From: Siphonodentalium dalli
Taxonomy: Eukaryota > Mollusca > Scaphopoda > Gadilida > Siphonodentaliidae
Length of the DNA stretch: 64,000 bases
Reading direction: 5' to 3'
Assembly: GCA_032622095.1 (NCBI GenBank)
Contig: CP136062.1
Location: 39,434,918 to 39,498,917 of the forward strand
Shown: positions 46,956-58,344 of the stretch, piece after piece
Layout: every line of letters begins with the position of its first letter
How positions within the stretch are numbered: the first letter of the stretch is position 1
Notes under the pieces: model-generated
What the model was told of the DNA's origin: nothing
What the model saw: the letters and a program-made list of their open reading frames with translations, nothing else
The model's database searches: none
Translations under genes and position numbers: made by a program

Positions 46956-47365
46956 TCTCATATATATATTGAAGACCTCTGTCTGTCTGTCTGTATGTTT
47001 GTCTGTCATTTATACAAATCTACGATTCTCGACCGATCGGGACAAAACTTGGTACGTGTGTGTAGTTTGACCAGGCGGTCGACGTTGTCGTATTGGCGAG
47101 CCCGTGCGGCGCCCGCTTCGCGCATGCGCAGACGAGATCTCGAAAATGGGTGGAGCTATCGACTTGAAATTTGCTATGTGAATGTATCTTGCCCCGGATA
47201 CGAATTTTATCGGGTCGCCGAGCCCGTGCGACGCCAGCTTCGCGCATGCGCATACCAGATCTCGGAAACGGGTGGAGCTATCGACTTGAAATTTGGTTTG
47301 GTTTTTGCTATCGACTTGAAATTTGGTTTTTGAATAGCCCGGACAACGTCGGGCTCATCGGCTAG
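46956..47365 (+). mobile_element. Helitron array 1, member H4
   Basis: Starts TCTCATATATATATTGAAGA and ends with the hairpin and CTAG (47362-47365). The tail carries a short duplication, GGTTTGGTTTTTGCTATCGA, also seen inverted at 49680-49735. Sequence just after 47378 (TAGACTCGAAAACGGCTCC) resembles the 5' region of the 10.93 kb relative. Confidence 0.85.
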
Positions 47366-47850
47366 TATATATATATATGTCCTTTATAGACTCGAAAACG
47401 GCTCCACTGATTGAGTCCAAACTTCATATCTAAGGGTAAAAAGTTACGGGGAGTGTCATCAGACCATTCGCGAGCCACTCCTTCACCTGCCACCGTTGTT
47501 GGATTTCAACATTTACTAATTAGCTTCACTTACCTGAATAATAGTTTAAATATATCGAGTGTCTGACCGTAAAAATTGTCAAAATGGAGAAACAAAACCT
47601 CGTGCATGAGTCATGACCTCCAGCTGCCGGCGGTATGTAAAAGATCCGGAACGGTGTTTTAGCGGAACGAAATTAAATCAAGTACTAAACCGCGAAAATA
47701 GTTAATAAGCTCAATGAAACAATAAATTTATAAGACCACCGCCAACAGGGACGTGAAAACAGTGCGAATGGGGTGTCTATAACGCCAAATGTGGTCAAAA
47801 TTTTCAATAGTTGAAAATTTCATGACTGCCACTTTAGTTGTACATTTTAG
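47366..47850. other. Unassigned DNA after Helitron array 1
   Basis: A short TA run and a possible fragment of another Helitron-like 5' region (47378-47420). Otherwise nothing recognised. Confidence 0.4.
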
Positions 47851-48822
47851 ACCATATATGTATGGGAGTCGCTTTTCACATTTATTATTTATTTGCACTT
47901 AAGTGCAAATATGTGTCTATCAATTTATTTGCGCTTAAGTGCAAATCATTTGCGCTTAAGCGCAAATACCAAACATTCCCTTACTTCCCTCTGATTGTGA
48001 ATGATGGAGTCCATCTCATAATATATTATTATGGGCCCATAGTAGTAGCCCAGTGAATGATGGAGTCCATATCATAATATACTATTATGGGCCCATAGTA
48101 GTAGCCCCATACAGACTCAAAATGTTAAGAAAAAACATATTTCCATATGCATATTAGCATATCTGTCGCTGGTGTCCCAAGAATTGGTGCCTCACTCCCA
48201 GAGCTCTAGTATATTTGGTTAAAGGGACATCTCCTGCACAGATATATACCATTTCCATGGCCATAAAAGTGGAATTAGGTGTTAATGGAGGCTTGCTTCC
48301 TGCATGTGGTGTACTTATTGACTTGAAATAGGGGAAAACAACCCTATTTTCATATTATCAGCATCCCTGTCCCCAATAAGTTTTGTCTCCATCTCAGAGA
48401 TGTAGTATATTTTATAAAGAGACATATCCTGCACAGATCTATACCAATTGTATGGTCATAAAAGGTATCTAGGGATTACTGGGGATTGCTTCCCTCATAT
48501 GGTGGGCCTATATAGACTTGAGTGATGTGTTTAGGCCTGTGCCATTTAAAATTAATTCAGGGGGGATCAATGCATATTAATTTTTATTTGCGCATAAGCG
48601 CAAATGATTTGCGCTTAAGCATAAATGATTTGCGCTTAAGCGTAAATGATTTGTGCTTAACCGCACATGATTTACTCTTAAGCATAAATATTTGCGCTTA
48701 AGCCCAAATGATAGAGGTTATTTTGCGCTTAAGCGCAAATATGTGTGTTTAAGCACGAATATTTGCGCTTTAGCATAAATAAATAATAAATGTGAAAAGG
48801 ACCTCCCATATATATGACCATA
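47851..48822. mobile_element. TIR element built of the palindrome ATTTGCGCTTAAGCGCAAAT
   Basis: ~45 bp imperfect TIRs (TATATGTATGGGAGTCGCTT at the left; inverted TATATATGGGAGGTCCTTTT at the right, each then TTTCACATTTATTATTTATTT) enclose clusters of a perfect 20 bp palindrome and variants at 47885-47970 and 48580-48790. Between them are a 56 bp tandem pair (47997-48108) and a diverged ~190 bp tandem pair (48160-48540). No transposase is visible. Confidence 0.75.
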
Positions 48823-48892
48823 TATATTACTTGAATCGCTCACCACGTTGTTGAAAGAAATAGGTTTGTGTAACCATTGTTTATTTTTTTAA

Positions 48893-49017
48893 CCCTCTCA
48901 TGGCGGGAGTTGCGCTGGTGCAACATTAAAGACCATGTGCCAGAGCATTCTCTTATATATGTGAGTCATCCATATGGAGCCTCACATCATATATAAGAGA
49001 ATGCACTGGCTTACAGG
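48893..49017 (+). mobile_element. piggyBac-like MITE, right end missing
   Basis: TTAA (48889-48892) then CCCTCTCATGGCGGGAGTTG, and the same hairpin core as at 43081-43325. The right TIR is absent where the 385 bp tandem repeat begins. Confidence 0.7.
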
Positions 49018-49646
49018 GACATCATTGCCAATAAACTAAACATTTCTCAGGTTATTGCATGCACTTTTAATACACAGGGGAAGGTAGATTACATTATTTT
49101 TGGGGTATTTTACTTAAAATATTCTGTGAAAACTACACAAAAGCAATATTGTATGCATCCCTGTATAGCCAAATGAAACTAAACTATGGATATTTTATTG
49201 TTTATTTCATCACAGACATGTATTCTGTTGAGAAATAGACTTATATATGTTATAAACATGCAAATAGTGGCTTCATTTGGGCTTTCTTCCATAATTTCGA
49301 GAGTCAAAGCTGAAGAGATTCCCTTATTTCAAATTTATAACATGCCCAGCCAGCTGAAATGGTGTATCAAACCTCAAATGGCAGTATTTCTTATCAGATG
49401 GACATCTCTGCCAATAAATTAAACATTTCTCATGGTCATTGCATGCATTTTAATGTACAGGGCAAGGTAGAAAACATCATTTGATGGATATTTTACTCAA
49501 AATAGTCTGTGGAAAACTGGTGGAAACTACATACAAGCAATATTGTATGCATCCCTGTATAGCCAAATGAAATTAAACTATGAATATGTTATTGTATATT
49601 TCATCCGAGACATGTATTCTGTTGAGATATAGCCTTATATATGTTA

Positions 49647-50170
49647 TTAGCCGATGAGCCCGACGTTGTCCGGGGTATTCAAAAACCAAATTTCAAGTCG
49701 ATAGCAAAAACCAAACCAAATTTCAAGTCGATAGCTCCACCCGTTTCCGAGATCTGGTCTGCCCATGCGCGAAACTGGCGTCGCACGGGCTCGGCGACCC
49801 GATAAAATTCGTATCCGGGGCAAGATACATTTACATAGCTAATTTCAAGTCGATAGCTCCACCCGTTTCCGATATCTCGTCTGCGCATGCACGAAGCTGG
49901 CGTCGCACGGGCTCGGCGACCCGATAAAATTCGTATCCGGGGCAAGATACACTCACATAGCAAATTTCAAGTCGATAGCTCCACCCATTTCCGAGATCTT
50001 GTCTGCGCATGCGCGAAGCGAGCGCCGCACGGGCTCGCCAATACGACAACGTCGATCGCCTGGTCAAACCACACACACGTACCAAGTTTCGTCCCGATCG
50101 GTCGAGAATCGTAGATTTGTATAAATGACAGACAGACAGACAGACAGAGGTCTTCAAAATATATATGAGA
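49647..50170 (-). mobile_element. Helitron array 2, member Hc (3'-most)
   Basis: Read on the minus strand it starts TCTCATATATATTTTGAAGA at 50170 and ends with the hairpin and CTAA at 49647, followed by T. It corresponds to H4 of array 1, including the GGTTTGGTTTTTGCTATCGA duplication near the end, but has one more 122 bp unit. Confidence 0.85.
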
Positions 50171-50225
50171 TATATATATATTTATATACATATATATCTA
50201 CGGAAGTCTCAAAATATATAGTAGA
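50171..50225 (-). mobile_element. Short Helitron 5' fragment in array 2
   Basis: Inverted counterpart of 46901-46955 (TCTACTATATATTTTGAGAC plus a TA-rich run). Confidence 0.8.
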
Positions 50226-50713
50226 TAGCCGATGAGCCCGACGTTGTCCGGGCTATTCAAAAACCAAATTTCAAGTCGATAGCTCCACCCGTTTCCGAGG
50301 TCTGGTCTGCGCATGCGCGAAGCTTGCGTCGCACGGACTCGGCGACCCGATAAAATTCGTAGTCGGGGCAAGATACATTCACACACCTAATTTCAAGTCG
50401 ATAGCTCCACCCGTTTCCGAGATCTGGTCTGCGCATGCGCGAAGCTTGCGTCGCACGGGCTCGGCGACCGATGAAATTCGTATCCGGGGCAAGATACATT
50501 CACATAGCAAATTTTAAGTCGATAGCTCCACCCGTTTCCGAGATCTCGTCTGCGCATGCGATGCATGGGCATCGCACGGGCTCGCCAATACGACAACGAC
50601 GACCGCCTGGTCAAACTACACACACGTACCAAGTTTCTTCCCGATCGGTCGAGAATCGTAGATTTGTATTAATGACAGACAGACAGACAGAGGTCTTCAA
50701 AATATATATGAGA
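50226..50713 (-). mobile_element. Helitron array 2, member Hb
   Basis: Corresponds to H3 of array 1. It shares the variant GCATGCGATGCATGGGC unit and lies next to the same 55 bp fragment. It ends GGCTA without the final G, like H3. Confidence 0.85.
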
Positions 50714-51340
50714 CTAGCCGATGAGCCCGACGTTGTCCGGGCTATTCAAAAACAAAATTTCAAGTCGATAGCTCTACCCGTTTCCGAGATCTGGTCTGCG
50801 CATGCGCGAAGCTGGCGTCGCACGGGCTCGGCGACCCGATAAAATTCGTATCCGGGGCAAGATACAATCACATAGCAAATTTCAAGTCGATAGCTCCACC
50901 CGTTTCCGAGATCTCGTCTGCGCATGCGCGAAGCTGGTGTCGCACGGGCTCGGCGACCCGATAAAATTCGTATCCGGGGCAAGATACATTCACATAGCAA
51001 ATTTCAAGTCGATAGCTCCACCCGTTTCCGAGATCTCGTCTGCGCATGCGCGAAGCTGGCGTCGCACGGGCTCGCCGACCAAATTCGTATCCGGGGAAAG
51101 ATACATTCACATAGCAAATTTCAAGTCGATAGATCCACCCGTTTTCGAGATCTCGTCTGCGCATGCGCGAAGCGGGCGCCGTACGGACTCGCCAATATGA
51201 TAACGACGACCGTCTGATCAAACTACACTCACGTACCAAGTTTCGTCCCGATCGGTCGAGAATCGTAGATTTGTATTAATGACAGACAAACATACATACA
51301 GACAGACAGACGAACAGAGGTCTTCAAAATATATATGAGA
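50714..51340 (-). mobile_element. Helitron array 2, member Ha (5'-most)
   Basis: Ends in CTAG (50714-50717 on the plus strand) and starts TCTCATATAT at 51340. The base before it (minus strand) is A. Corresponds to H2 of array 1 with a different number of 122 bp units, one of them missing the TTTTATCGG stretch near 51075. Confidence 0.85.
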
Positions 51341-52620
51341 TAAACATGCAAATAGTGGCTTAATTTGGGCTTTCTTCCATAATTTAGAGAGTCAAAGCTG
51401 AAGAGATTCCCTTATTTCAAATTTATAACATGCCAAGCCAGCTGAAATGGTGTATCAAACCTTAAATGGCAGTATTTCTTATCAGATTGACATCTCTATT
51501 AATAAATTAAACATTTCTCATGGTCATTGCATGCATTTTAATGTACAGGGCAAGGTAGAAAACATCATTTGATGGATATTTTACTTAAAATAGTTTGTGG
51601 AAACTACCTAAAAGCAACATTGTATGCATCCCTGTATAGCCAAATGAAATTAAACTATGGATATTTTATTGTTTATTTCATCACAGACATGTATTCTGTT
51701 GAGATATAACATTATATATATTATAAACATGCAAATAGTGGCCTCATTTGGGCTTTCTTCCATAATTTGGAGAGTCAAAGCTGAATAGATTCCCTTATTT
51801 CAAATTTATAAGATGCCAAGCCAGCTGAAATGGTGTATCAAACCTCAAATGGCAGTATTTCTTATCAGATGGACATCTCTACTAATAAATTAAACATTTT
51901 TTATGGTCATTGCATGCATTTTATTGTACAGGGCAAGGTAGAAAACATCATTTGATGGATATTTTACTTTAAATAGTCTGTGGAAACTACCTAAAAGCAA
52001 TATAGTATGCATCCATGTATAGCCAAATGAAATTTAGCTATGGATATTTTATTGTTTATTTCACCAGAGACATGCATTCTGCTGAGATATAGCCGTATTC
52101 ATGTTTTAAACATGCAAATAATGGCTTCATTTGGGCTTCCTTTCAGCATTTAGAGAGTCAAATATAAAAAAATTCCATTAGTTCTATTAAAGATACCATG
52201 CCCCCTAAAATGGTGTCTCAGACCTAAAATGTTAGTACTACTATCTTCATCTTATCAGATGAACATATCTGCCAATAAATACAAATTTCTTATGGTCATT
52301 GCATGCATTTTTGTGTTAAAAGCAAAGTAGAATACATCATTTGATGGATATTTTACTTAAAATAGTTTGGAAACTACCTAAAAGCCATATTGAATGCATC
52401 CCTGTAAAGCCGAATAAAATGGATAAATTAGATATTTATTGTTTTATTGAGACATGCATTCTGCTAAGATATAGTCTTTTCGTGTTATAAACAAGCGATA
52501 TGTGGCTTCATTGGGCTTCCTTTCATCATTCAAGAGAGTCAACTCTGAGGAAATGCCCTTGGTTTCAAATTTGTAGCATCTTCCAACCTTATAGGAAGGG
52601 GTGTCTGCCAGCTTGAGGTA

Positions 52621-53038
52621 CCAGTTTAAATGGTTCAATGCAAGTGGGCATCAGAGAGGTTTGTCTAGTACTGGGGGGGGGATATACCATCAACTGCTTG
52701 AGATTTCAAGGGACGACCTCCTCAATGGAACCCACTATAATGTGCCAAAATTATTTTAATAAAATTGTATATTGGTCACCATCCACTAAGAACATTGAGA
52801 AATAGATAAAAACTTACTGACAGTTCTCCAATAACAAAATTACATCTGATTGTTATGTAAACATAACTGTTACAGTGATTTGTCAACAAACGTATATAAT
52901 CCTAGCTTTAGTATTAGTTCAAATATTTAAGTATGAATATGATTTTCAGAATATTTAATCAACATGTTGGACCTTTTCCAATGTTTACCATAAAGTTTTG
53001 ATCACAATTGTGCTCACATTGGACTTTAACAGTTATTC
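52621..53038. other. Unassigned DNA; partly related to 42.95-43.34 kb
   Basis: A G run lies at about 52673-52681. 52850-52990 matches 42945-43080 and resumes with AGTTTTGATCA near 52994 as at 43330. This gives a related site without the piggyBac-like MITE. Confidence 0.5.
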
Positions 53039-53412
53039 CAATACAGCAGTAATTTTTACATAACAATTAGTTCTTGGTTTAGAAATATTTTCTATTATTT
53101 CTTTAAATATTTCTTAAGTTAGAAAAACAATCTTGAAACAAGAAATATATATTATATTTTTGAAGCCATTTTTTTAGTAAGGAAATTGTTTCTCAAACGA
53201 AATAATTATTTCTTAATTGTTTCTTGTTTCAAGACTAAAATCTATCTTATTTGAGAAAACTATCTCTTGTCTGGTGTGAGTTTCTTAAATTTTCTTGATG
53301 TAGCAGACTTGAGGGGTATATTTCTCAAAATAAGATTTATTTTCCTGTTTCAGGAAATTGTTTTTCTTGATTCAAGTAACTATTTCTTATTAAGAAATTA
53401 TTTTGGCAGTGT
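53039..53412. repeat. AT-rich MITE-like block of TTTCTTAA words
   Basis: The right edge TTTTGGCAGTGTATT and the left edge AATACAGCAGTAATTTTT are loose inverts. Inside, TTTCTTAA, TTTCTTGTTTCAAG and GAAACAATT words recur on both strands. Same type as 36595-37140. The 70-residue frame here is a by-product. Confidence 0.6.
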
Positions 53413-53559
53413 ATTAACTGGTAATTTCGTAACAATTGCAACAAAAACTAATTGCATAGGGGTGAACTATATATTTTAATTCAAAATGTATGTTTTACAA
53501 CTGAACTTAGAAGAACATTCCAGTGAAATTGAAGAAACAAATTGTCAATTATGATGAAA

Positions 53560-54360
53560 ATAAATTTTGTATACAAGCAAAAGTTTAAAAAACAGTTGAA
53601 TAGCCACTGTAGCTATCTGGCAATGTCAGGTTTAAACATTAAAACAAAAACAAAATATATATACAGTGTAACAAGCATTATTGCAGGACCTTTTCACATG
53701 TATTACTTATCTGAGCTGAAAATTGATGACATCATTGTAAATCAATTGAGGTCATTTTAATTGTGCACAAATATAATTAAAAATTATTTTGCCATGATTC
53801 CATGCTGTTTTGCCCCAGCCCTTTTGCATAGCCCATAACCTATCAGGTTTTTTTGTAACAAAGTTACCCAAATTCCTAAAATTATACCCAGGAACTATTA
53901 ACGCACTCCCCTTCCCCCTGTTCTGCCCCTATACGTCATATCTGTGTACGCACCTGCTTTAATTTACGTTAATAGTAGTATACTGTATAGCAGGCGCGTG
54001 TATAGGGACGGTTCATAGGGGCAGTGCAAGGTGAGGGCAGTGGATCGTGTTACAAGCCCCTGTGCTCCAGTAATAATATGGTAAATGAATATGATCACTT
54101 GGCAAAACTGAGCAGTAAATTGTCCTCAATCACTTTTAAATCAAAAGTTTAATGAACCGTTCAATAGCCACAGTATCTAATAGCTATCTGGCAATGACAG
54201 GTTTAAATACCAAAACAAAGATGAAATGTATACATTATACAGTATAACAAGCATTATTAGAGGACTTTTCCAAATGTATTACTTATCTGAGCTGATCATT
54301 GATGCAATCATTTGAGGGTATTTAAGTTGTGCATAAATATTTACTCAGAAGCCAAATTAA
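53560..54360 (+). repeat. Direct duplication, ~250 bp units ~565 bp apart
   Basis: AGCTATCTGGCAATGTCAGG near 53610 recurs near 54180 (GACAGG). In both copies ACAAGCATTATT, TGTATTACTTATCTGAGCTG and a GTGCACAAATAT-type end follow. Between them lies a hairpin at 53923-54029 with CTGCCCCTATACG and TATAGGGACGGTTC arms and AGCAGGCGCGT/ACGCACCTGCT. Confidence 0.75.
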
Positions 54361-54623
54361 AAACTATTATTCAATAATTCCCCAATAACTCAAATTGACA
54401 CAGTCATGTCGGCCATAAAGATATTACTCATATATTGGCCTACTGATGTTGATATCAAGCACACGGGCTTGCAACATACTGGTATATATAAAGCCACATG
54501 GGTCTGATATACACTATCCCTATATATACGCGCCTGCTTTACGTTATGTGGCATATATTGGAGCAGTGCAACAGGTGGGGCAGCAGAGCACGTTTTACAA
54601 GCACATAGCACACAGCAGCTTAA
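54361..54623. other. Unassigned DNA with the TATATATACGCGCCTGC repeat
   Basis: This word at 54520-54545 is shared with 36.0 kb. The 119-residue minus-strand frame at 54390-54749 runs across the element border at 54624 and is not credible. Confidence 0.45.
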
Positions 54624-55158
54624 GCCCCGGTTCCATATCCCCGATTTTCCACCCCGAATGTTCCCGAATGACTCCCGAATCATAATTTTGCAAAAATCGT
54701 GGAGTAAGTTCGGGACGAGTCGGTACAGTGAATTTTTACCTCCGAACATGATCGGGGATATCGGTGCTATCGGGGTCGATTCGGGACGATTCTGGGCCCG
54801 CTCCCGACAGTTTTGAAATGTTCAAAACTATCGGGAACAAGCCGAATCGCTCCCGATTTGTCAATCATCGGGAGAAATTCGGGAGCAATTCGGCACCTAT
54901 TCGGGAGTAGTCGGCAGTATTCGGCAATATTCGGGTGGATATTCTGGAGTAGTCGGCAGTATTCGGTAGCTTATTCCCGAATTCGCCATGTGTGGCTGCT
55001 TTTATACTGAGATCCGGTGTATCTGCAATATTCGGCATCGATTCGGGACGTTCGGCAGCAATTGAATACCAATTCGGTATTTATTCGGCATCAATTCGGT
55101 ACCAGTTCGGCATTGATTCGGGGTATTCGGCAACAAGTCGGTAGTAATCTGGGTAATT

Positions 55159-55686
55159 TGTCCCGGTGTCTAGGGTTTAGATGTTGAATTGGCCGTGTCG
55201 GGAACATTGATAACAATAACTGGTTCATAGATCTTCATACTTTATATATGTATAAGTCTTTCTCGATAAGCACAGTACATAGGCGGAAGAACAGAGGTAT
55301 TGGTATAGTAGCAAGGTTGTCGGATAAGTGAGACTCCCGCTTCAGAGCACGCGTAGTTATTCCAACCTCTGGTGTATCATGCCTCTATATAAGGTCCGAG
55401 GTACATGATACACTTGGATATGACGTGTATTACTATACTGTCTTATAGAATGATACTGGCTTTATCCACCCTAACTTATACAATGGTTGCTACCAGTCAT
55501 AACCACTTAAGAATGTGATCTTGTTAATTATGCGTGTGTGTTTCTACATTATATAATCTGTCTTCTATGTATTGTGCTTGTCTATACAATTAACCCTAGC
55601 AGTTACAATCACTGGGGAAAGGAAGTTTATCCTAGATTCCAGGAACACATATAACAACACATAACTATCGTATGTACTATCGGACA
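55159..55686 (-). repeat. 3' LTR of the Gypsy-type element
   Basis: 528 bp partner of 63172-63699. The flanking TAATT outside and the purine tract inside fix its borders. Confidence 0.95.
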
Positions 55687-57127
55687 GAGTCCCCTCTGTT
55701 CAGAATTTGTAAATACATGTAGTTACAAATTAAAAGTGTGGTAAAAGTCCGAGTGTACAGAAGATAGTTGGAATCTAGGTTCTATAATCGCGAACGCGAA
55801 CCTAAAAAAAATCAACACATGGATATTCATACATAAAAACTCAACAACAAACGAAACGAGAGTTATTGATCCATGGCGAGTCTGGTAAACAGTATGTCAC
55901 TAGGTTACTGGGTTAGCATCGAACAGTAAGTCACTGGAGCACTGGTTTATCAGCGAATAGTTAATTTATCCAGGAATTTGTAGAGAAGTTCTGGCTTGGC
56001 GGGTATAATGTGATATATGTGTCCAATATAAATATTCGGCAAACTAGTCTATCCAAGGTCGGATAATCCACAGTAGCTATAAGCTGGTATGTGCGAACAA
56101 GAAAACTCGCACAACACGTACAGTTATAATTGACAGCAACAATTATGGAAGATAAATGTTAATGCCCGTGCGGCATGCGAGAGCTGGCAAGGCGGCATTC
56201 GTTCCATTGATGAAATCCGATGTACATGTATCAGCAGTGTACAGTTGCGATCAAATGCCAATTCGTTTATGCCAATGTATATCAAACGTATCAGCGATGT
56301 TCATGAACGATCTGGCAGCATATGCGTCATTTAGTTATCATCTAAGGAACTGTGGCGGCGTCAGCGTTGAAACAACGACTGTATACAAGACGCCGAACGA
56401 GGAAATGCAGCAACGAGTGTTTATTTTGGACAGTCGGTGGAATAGCTATGTCCGATAATCTTGTGAGGACAGTGTCATGAACGTTCGAAGATTTGCAGCG
56501 GTGTCGCTAGATGTGGTTGAAACACCAATGTCTGGTCCGGTCTGCGTGTCTGGTATGTCAGCACGGTGTATATTGGATGGTCCATCGCGTGTGACGTCAT
56601 TAGCCTGACTTACAGTACCAACCATTGATCGTGTTTGGCGAACCCATTTAGTTCGACATAAATGACACGAAGTCTAAATAATGTGTTTGTAAAAAGAACA
56701 CAATAAACCCACAATAGCTAATAAGCATCTTGAAACCAAAATATGTCCAACGTACGAATCATGAAACAAAATCAGTGACTCGCCAATGCAATTTGTATTT
56801 TCATAAATTTTGAACCTGTTCGTAGAGCATTTCCATAAAATGTAAAGAAAAATGGTCATGCAATAAATCAGGGATATGGACATTAAGGGAATTGGGTTTA
56901 TGATCAATAAAAGGTGATCGTAGGAATAAAAAAATATGTCTTGAATCATGACATTAAAGGGAACAGCTAGATATATGTATATCACGCCATAAAATTTCAT
57001 AAAAATTGTAATTGTCGCTGAAAACAATTGCTGTGCGATAACCAAACATGCCTGCCGCGACGATATTTATAATCAACAATCGTGTAATTATTTTGGTGTG
57101 AAATTATTGATAAAATCGGGTGAATTA
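55687..57127 (-). other. 3' internal region of the Gypsy-type element, part 2
   Basis: Ends in the purine tract next to the 3' LTR. A 123-residue sense-strand frame (56674-57045) is very hydrophobic with several possible membrane segments, but has no family I recognise and may be chance. Confidence 0.45.
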
Positions 57128-57159
57128 GCGTTCACCGGTGTGACTAATTAGTGCCGGGG

Positions 57160-57850
57160 CAAGCCCGGGCACGCCCGGCCACGCCCGGGCAGGTCTTGGT
57201 GGTCTCATGGGCCAGCAGACAGTCTAATATGATGCCATATGGTAGTAGGATACAGAATAAGCATATATTAGGAAAATTGACTTGCTGTGTCGTCCACCGG
57301 CGGGTTTATTAACCATTTAAATGCCGATATTGACGAAAAGAACCCGGGAGAGCCCAGACGGACGCATAGACCCGACCATATTATATATTGATGACTAATG
57401 GTAGCGAGGCACTTACTAAAGGTATATATTGCAAATATTGACTCGCTATCTCGTTCGCGGCCGGCTTCATTAACCCCTTAAATGACGATATGCGCCAGAA
57501 GAACATGGCGCAAGCCCGGGCACGCCCGGGCAGGTCTTGGTGGTCTCATGGGCCCGCAGACAGTCTAATATGATGCCATATGGTAGTAGGATACAGAGTA
57601 AGCATATATTAAGAAAATTGACTTGCTGTGTCGTCCACCGGCGGGTTTATTAACCATTTAAATGCCGATATTGACTAAAAGAACCAGGGAGAGCCCAGAC
57701 GGACGCATAGACCCGACCATATTATATATTGATGACTAATGGTAGCGAGGCACTTACTAAAGGTATATATTGCAAATATTGACTCGCTATCTCGTTCGCG
57801 GCCGGCTTCATTAACCCCTTAAATGACGATATGCGCCAGAAGAACACGCG
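57160..57850 (+). repeat. Left arm of the Foldback-like element, two ~351 bp units
   Basis: CAAGCCCGGGCACGCCCGG begins units at 57160 and 57511. Each unit is a dimer: one half has TTGACTTGCTGTGTCGTCC...TTATTAACCATTTAAATGCC, the other TTGACTCGCTATCTCGTTC...TCATTAACCCCTTAAATGAC. The halves are related but clearly distinct. Confidence 0.85.
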
Positions 57851-58344
57851 CAAAAAGCCCGATCACGAGAGAGCTCGGGGAAGTCCGGGTGGCACCATGG
57901 ACCAGTGATCGGTATAGTGTGATGCCTTATGGCGGTAGGGTGGCTGGTATGAACATTTACTGCCGTTATATATCTTTCACGGCGGGTTCATTTATAATAT
58001 TGGTGCCCACTCGATCAGGAATTGGCGGCATTATTGGCCATCCTTTATACGTTCCTATATACAACCGCATATTTTTTTGTGAAAAACTTAATTTAACCCC
58101 CAATGCAGTCGAAAAATTTGCTCACCGCCACGTATCACGTCCAACAGTATGTATATAAAAAAAGAATTACTCGTTAAATTTAAAGCATGCAGTTCACAGT
58201 TGAAAAAATTGTGAACCGCCGTCATACAATCGCTCTTAGATGGTCATTCTGATGTTTTTTATTATTATTTACAAGGACTGGCCCTGCGAATTTGAACTTG
58301 TCGGTCGATATATTTTTGAATCCCTGACATTTCTGCACGGGACA

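Larger units (their letters stand above)
49018..52620 (+). repeat. ~385 bp tandem repeat, about five units
   Basis: GACATCTCTGCCAATAAATT or a variant recurs at 49018, 49401, 51489, 51872 and 52261. Steps are ~383-394 bp once the 1,694 bp Helitron insertion is removed. Shared text includes CATGCAAATAGTGGCTTCAT and CAGCTGAAATGGTGTATCAA. The last unit is diverged. Frames such as 49186-49422 are not kept between units, so coding is unlikely. Confidence 0.9.

Noticed and set aside
45305-47365. CRISPR-like regular repeats
   Set aside because: Units are 122 bp direct tandem copies without unique spacers, inside Helitron ends, in eukaryotic DNA.
45359-51239. Many overlapping frames of 60-200 residues with repeated peptides on both strands, including the 198-residue frame at 46737-47333
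   Set aside because: They arise because the 122 bp Helitron core repeat is G/C-rich and poor in stops; similar peptides recur in several frames and both strands with no start or domain logic.
56674-57045. Envelope-like gene in the Gypsy-type element
   Set aside because: The frame is hydrophobic and on the sense strand, but has no cleavage site, cysteine pattern or length expected of an envelope protein.
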